Shown here one piece after another: positions 62,001-64,000 of a stretch of DNA of 64,000 bases. A model generated the notes under the pieces. It had not been told where the DNA came from and searched no databases. It worked only from the letters and a program-made list of their open reading frames with translations. The translations under genes were made by a program, and so were the position numbers. Numbering within the stretch: position 1 is the stretch's first letter; each line of letters opens with the position of its first letter. The DNA lies in assembly GCA_011959925.1 (NCBI GenBank), contig BLMD01000239.1:1-64000 (forward strand), in the 5' to 3' direction. Origin of the DNA: Lachnospiraceae bacterium. GTDB taxonomy: Bacteria > Bacillota > Clostridia > Lachnospirales > Lachnospiraceae.

Positions 62001-63359
62001 TACCATACAGAAGAGATTTTGATTGAAATCACTGCGGCAGGAGAGGGCGAGCTTATCTTTACGGCATCTGCGAAAGGCGGACCGGTGCTGGATAAGTTTG
62101 AGTTTGAGTGTGAAGACCAGACGGTAGAACCGACGCCGGTAACGTCCGTTACGCTGGATGCCGGGACATTGAAGCTTACAGACGGAGAGCCCTATGCATT
62201 TTTGAATGCGGCGATTCATCCGGAATATGCGTCGAATCAGAACGTAACGTTTGAAAGCTCGGATCCTGACGTTGTTTCGATTGAACAGACTGGTCTGACT
62301 GCTTTGGTGACCGGTCTGAAAAACGGAAGCGCCGATATTACCGTGACAACGGAAGAAGGGGCGAAAACGGCGTCATGCTCCGTTTTGGTAGAGCGCCGGG
62401 AATTAGAAGCGGATGCGTTAGAGAATGCTCTTTCTGCGGCACATCCGATCGCTGAGGCAGGGCAGCGTTACTATACAAAGGCGACCTGGGACGTATTTAA
62501 AGCGAAGTATGACGCTGCAGTAAATGAAAAAGATACGGCAGATTTCGAGCAGTTAAAAACGCTGACGGAAGAACTGACGCAGGCATTTGAAAGACTTGAC
62601 AAGGACAGTACGCTGTTTGCACAGACGCAATCCTTAGAACAGGCAGTGTCGGAAGCCAAAGGGATTATGGATAAAGGACAGGGGAACTATTCGGCAGCGT
62701 CCTGGAAGGCTTTTTGCGAGGCATATCAGAAAGCCTGCGAGGCGTCAAAAACCGTAATAGGATATGACCTGGCAGCTGCGCTGAGCAAACTCAACACAGC
62801 CAAAAACGGATTGACCACCGGGACCGCAGCGCAGGCTTTACGTGCGCCGACGGGTGTAAAGGCGGTTAGCAAACCGACGGGAGATGTAGTCGTTACATTC
62901 CAAAAGGTAGAACACGCGTCTTCCTATGACATTTATCGCCAGTCGGTAAAAATCGCTTCCGTGACAGGAACTTCGTATACGGATGCAAAGGCGCCGGCAG
63001 GAAAGTCTTCGACCTATACGGTTATTGCAGTTTCTTCCGATCCGAACTATAAAAACAGCGCCGCCAGCGCGGGAGCAGGCGTGACGATGTTAAAGAAAGT
63101 CACAAAGCTGAAAGTAAAAGCCCAAAAAGGCGGAGCGAAAATTACGTTTAAGAAAGTAAAAGGCGCGAAGAAATATCTTATTTACCGCGCTTCCGGTAAG
63201 AACGGACCTTATAAAAAGGTGAAAGCTCTGAAAGCAAAGCAGACGTCATTTGTCGATAAGAAATTAAAAAAAGGAAAATATTACTATAAAGTTGTCGTAC
63301 AAAAAGGAAAGCTTTACAGTCCGGCGGTAATTTCGAAACGGGTGTCGGTAAAGAAATAG
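59091..63359 (+). CDS. Large secreted GH29 alpha-L-fucosidase with accessory domains
   Basis: 1422 residues. Signal peptide with cleavage near AYGAE (about residue 31). GH29 domain to about residue 405: FCHFGPNTFEGVEWG, AKHHDGFCLW, YLSPWDIHEP, and nucleophile Asp232 in VWMDGAKG. Then an F5/8C (CBM32-like) domain at 410-540, a second jelly-roll at 550-680, a Calx-beta-like unit at 685-785, another carbohydrate-binding unit at 870-1010, a Big2-like domain at 1015-1105, two FIVAR-like helical units at 1110-1240, an Fn3-like domain and a Lys-rich end. No LPxTG. It likely removes fucose from mucin or milk glycans. AAGGGAGG precedes ATG 59091. Confidence 0.92.
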   Translation: MKQRARKLVAMLLAGSMILGTEAGNAVTAYGAEDTSVGAGDLSDYGTLPPDAWGVVPSPNQYRYQKDELAAFCHFGPNTFEGVEWGEHYGDRAPSDIFRLEQDFDADTIVKAIQDAGFKKLIITAKHHDGFCLWKSEYTDYDVEEAGYKNGEGDVLAEISAACTKYDVDMGLYLSPWDIHEPSYGYYDKDGNATTKENDVLDYNEHYNNQLKEILGNDKYGNDGHFVEVWMDGAKGSGANAQEYDFPLWFETIQNNEGIAAGYDDDCLLFGAEAYTTVRWIGNELGIANEETWSKSRVDYTANTIDSNRTGANGTTIGIPDGNKWTVPEADSRITSGWFWTDNSKDAGNPDRKTPKTLAELSNMYFNSVGHNAVLLLNVPPNTSGTVDKEILDRLKEFGDNINESFKRNLAENATVTASSVRGNDTAFSPENVIDGDDSTYWTMEDGSTTGSLTLDLGESRRFDMVTIEEAIQLGQRIKSFQVEYQLDGGEWQEFASGTTIGAKRICRAEAVTADKVRIRITDSYAVPVISEAGVYKASNGFEIPSPIPDGMEKILVSDTDISDGSGFSYTGTWNNETGSQFIGRESKWAHAGASATLKFTGHKVWLFGTKDPSHGTADIYIDEVKVGSIDTQASQRATAEMIYESEDLDAGEHTLRLVATGTIGLNAAAVLNNGEKGLVQFEAPSCKMPEDSVAEVVVKRVGGSKGQISVDYENNPGSAVQGHYDIGIGGTLTFEDGETEKTIRVATKRYDSETGDLIFTVDLKNARNAILGFHTSMQVTILDLDQSNGLEEARQLLSDCKALNLDLYEREAREEIKKLTSNLETCLSAGDNVAKEIVMKTALWLKIKKENIKQRSMYTREDPFVLPVGTQVKTVEAELFQLDGSNAANPANYVRITSRAQASNGKEVNWFESGNRIILPFTAEKAGTYRVTATYRSGRLESSPNALEWSGTNIASGSRDIWGESGATNYHTEEILIEITAAGEGELIFTASAKGGPVLDKFEFECEDQTVEPTPVTSVTLDAGTLKLTDGEPYAFLNAAIHPEYASNQNVTFESSDPDVVSIEQTGLTALVTGLKNGSADITVTTEEGAKTASCSVLVERRELEADALENALSAAHPIAEAGQRYYTKATWDVFKAKYDAAVNEKDTADFEQLKTLTEELTQAFERLDKDSTLFAQTQSLEQAVSEAKGIMDKGQGNYSAASWKAFCEAYQKACEASKTVIGYDLAAALSKLNTAKNGLTTGTAAQALRAPTGVKAVSKPTGDVVVTFQKVEHASSYDIYRQSVKIASVTGTSYTDAKAPAGKSSTYTVIAVSSDPNYKNSAASAGAGVTMLKKVTKLKVKAQKGGAKITFKKVKGAKKYLIYRASGKNGPYKKVKALKAKQTSFVDKKLKKGKYYYKVVVQKGKLYSPAVISKRVSVKK

Positions 63360-63383
63360 AAATCTACCAAAGAGGTTTAGGGT

Positions 63384-64000
63384 ATGGAGGAAGTGAAGAA
63401 AGACCTGGAGCAGACAAATCTGCTCCAGGAAAAACATATCAAAGAAAGCATCCGGGTGCAGAGAACGGAATACGTCAGGCAGCAGTTGAAAAAGCGAAAG
63501 GAAGCAGAAGATGCGCTTTTGGTAAAACTTTTGGAGGAACAGCGGGTAATCGACGGCCTGCAGGAAGAGATTCGTGAGAATCTGGAGCAGACCGAAGAGA
63601 GCAGCAAATACAACCAGGAGCTAAAAGAGAGTATCAATGCTCAGATTTATGCGCTGCACGGAATTTCAAAAGATAAGTTAGAGGGTATGAAGGAGTACAG
63701 GCGTGCATATTATCGAGGCTGTGCGTGCGCTTTATTTCTATTGTCAGCGTCTCTTGTTGTCCTGTGCGGTATACTGCATGGATTTGATTCTGAAATCTGT
63801 CTCGCCATGCTTTCCTGTTCCGGTTTGGAAGGAGCGCTGTTGGTACAGGAAAAAAGGCGTATTTGGATTGCAGATGTGATTTGCAGATGTTTGTATCTTA
63901 TGGTCTTTCCGGCTATGACGGTTTTGTTTGTATGTTATGAGCTGGAATATCCGGAGTATGAACTTCTTCTTCCCTATATGGTCATGGCAGATTTGGTTCT
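63384..64000 (+). CDS. Coiled-coil membrane protein (3' truncated by window)
   Basis: Open frame from ATG 63384 (after AGAGG) to the window edge, at least 205 residues. Residues 1-110 are a charged coiled coil (VKKDLEQTNLLQEKHIKE, QQLKKRKEAEDALLVKLLEE). About three hydrophobic segments follow: ALFLLSASLVVLCGIL, an ICLAMLSC stretch and YLMVFPAMTVLFVCYEL. No domain name recognised; the layout suggests a membrane sensor or a scaffold. The minus-strand open frame at 63377-63637 is its shadow. The gene begins 24 bases after the fucosidase stop with no terminator seen between, so cotranscription is possible. Confidence 0.65.
   Translation, partial: MEEVKKDLEQTNLLQEKHIKESIRVQRTEYVRQQLKKRKEAEDALLVKLLEEQRVIDGLQEEIRENLEQTEESSKYNQELKESINAQIYALHGISKDKLEGMKEYRRAYYRGCACALFLLSASLVVLCGILHGFDSEICLAMLSCSGLEGALLVQEKRRIWIADVICRCLYLMVFPAMTVLFVCYELEYPEYELLLPYMVMADLV

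Overview
This window looks like the chromosome of a spore-forming gut Clostridium relative, most likely Lachnospiraceae (Bacillota). This is an inference from gene content and protein style; no rRNA is present to settle it. Supporting signs are AAGGAGG-type ribosome sites, TTGAAA-17-TATAAT-type promoters, a thrS T-box leader, GatCAB, a dcw cluster with spoVD- and spoVE/ftsW-like genes, spoIIGA-sigE and sigG, Spo0E-like and DUF1540 small proteins, and secreted glycosidases acting on host and plant glycans.

Layout. 1-4155: housekeeping genes on + (ychF end, ylmC/ymxH, nrdR, yqeG, rpiB, a DUF7916-type protein, efp). 4295-10790: an alpha-galactoside module, with an AraC regulator divergent from a substrate-binding protein, two permeases and a GH36 alpha-galactosidase. 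The divergent gap carries candidate operator half-sites and a 55-bp tandem duplication. 10941-15374: an MmcQ-alkyltransferase fusion, an unknown protein, and a two-gene unit of a cytoplasmic ParB-like/BMP fusion and a phosphoesterase. 15434-21867: gatCAB, a SEC-C protein and T-box-controlled thrS. 21924-34382: small proteins (DUF1540, Spo0E-like), then mraZ-rsmH-ftsL-ftsI-spoVD-mraY-murD-ftsW-divIB-ftsZ. This dcw cluster lacks murE, murF, murG and ftsA.

34379-38479: a sporulation sigma locus. The spoIIGA-sigE promoter keeps an unusually long spacer and Spo0A-box-like sites as in Bacillus, but sigG is inverted and abuts a beta-CASP hydrolase gene tail to tail. 38616-46342: a dapF homologue in which both catalytic cysteines are serine, metF, spoVB-like, nifS, mnmA, hisJ and a HAD hydrolase. 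46467-49977: the glycolytic genes gap-pgk-tpiA, with three 59-bp imperfect repeats between pgk and tpiA. 50147-64000: a secreted GH20, a GH25-LysM lysozyme, an OPT transporter with a PqqD-like partner, a CapA-like lipoprotein overlapping trmD, a very large secreted GH29 fucosidase, and a truncated coiled-coil membrane protein.

I found no complete mobile element, CRISPR array, rRNA or tRNA. The most unusual items are the double-serine DapF homologue, the cytoplasmic ParB-like/BMP protein with its phosphoesterase, the OPT-PqqD pair, and the repeat structures at 5368-5470 and 48972-49119.
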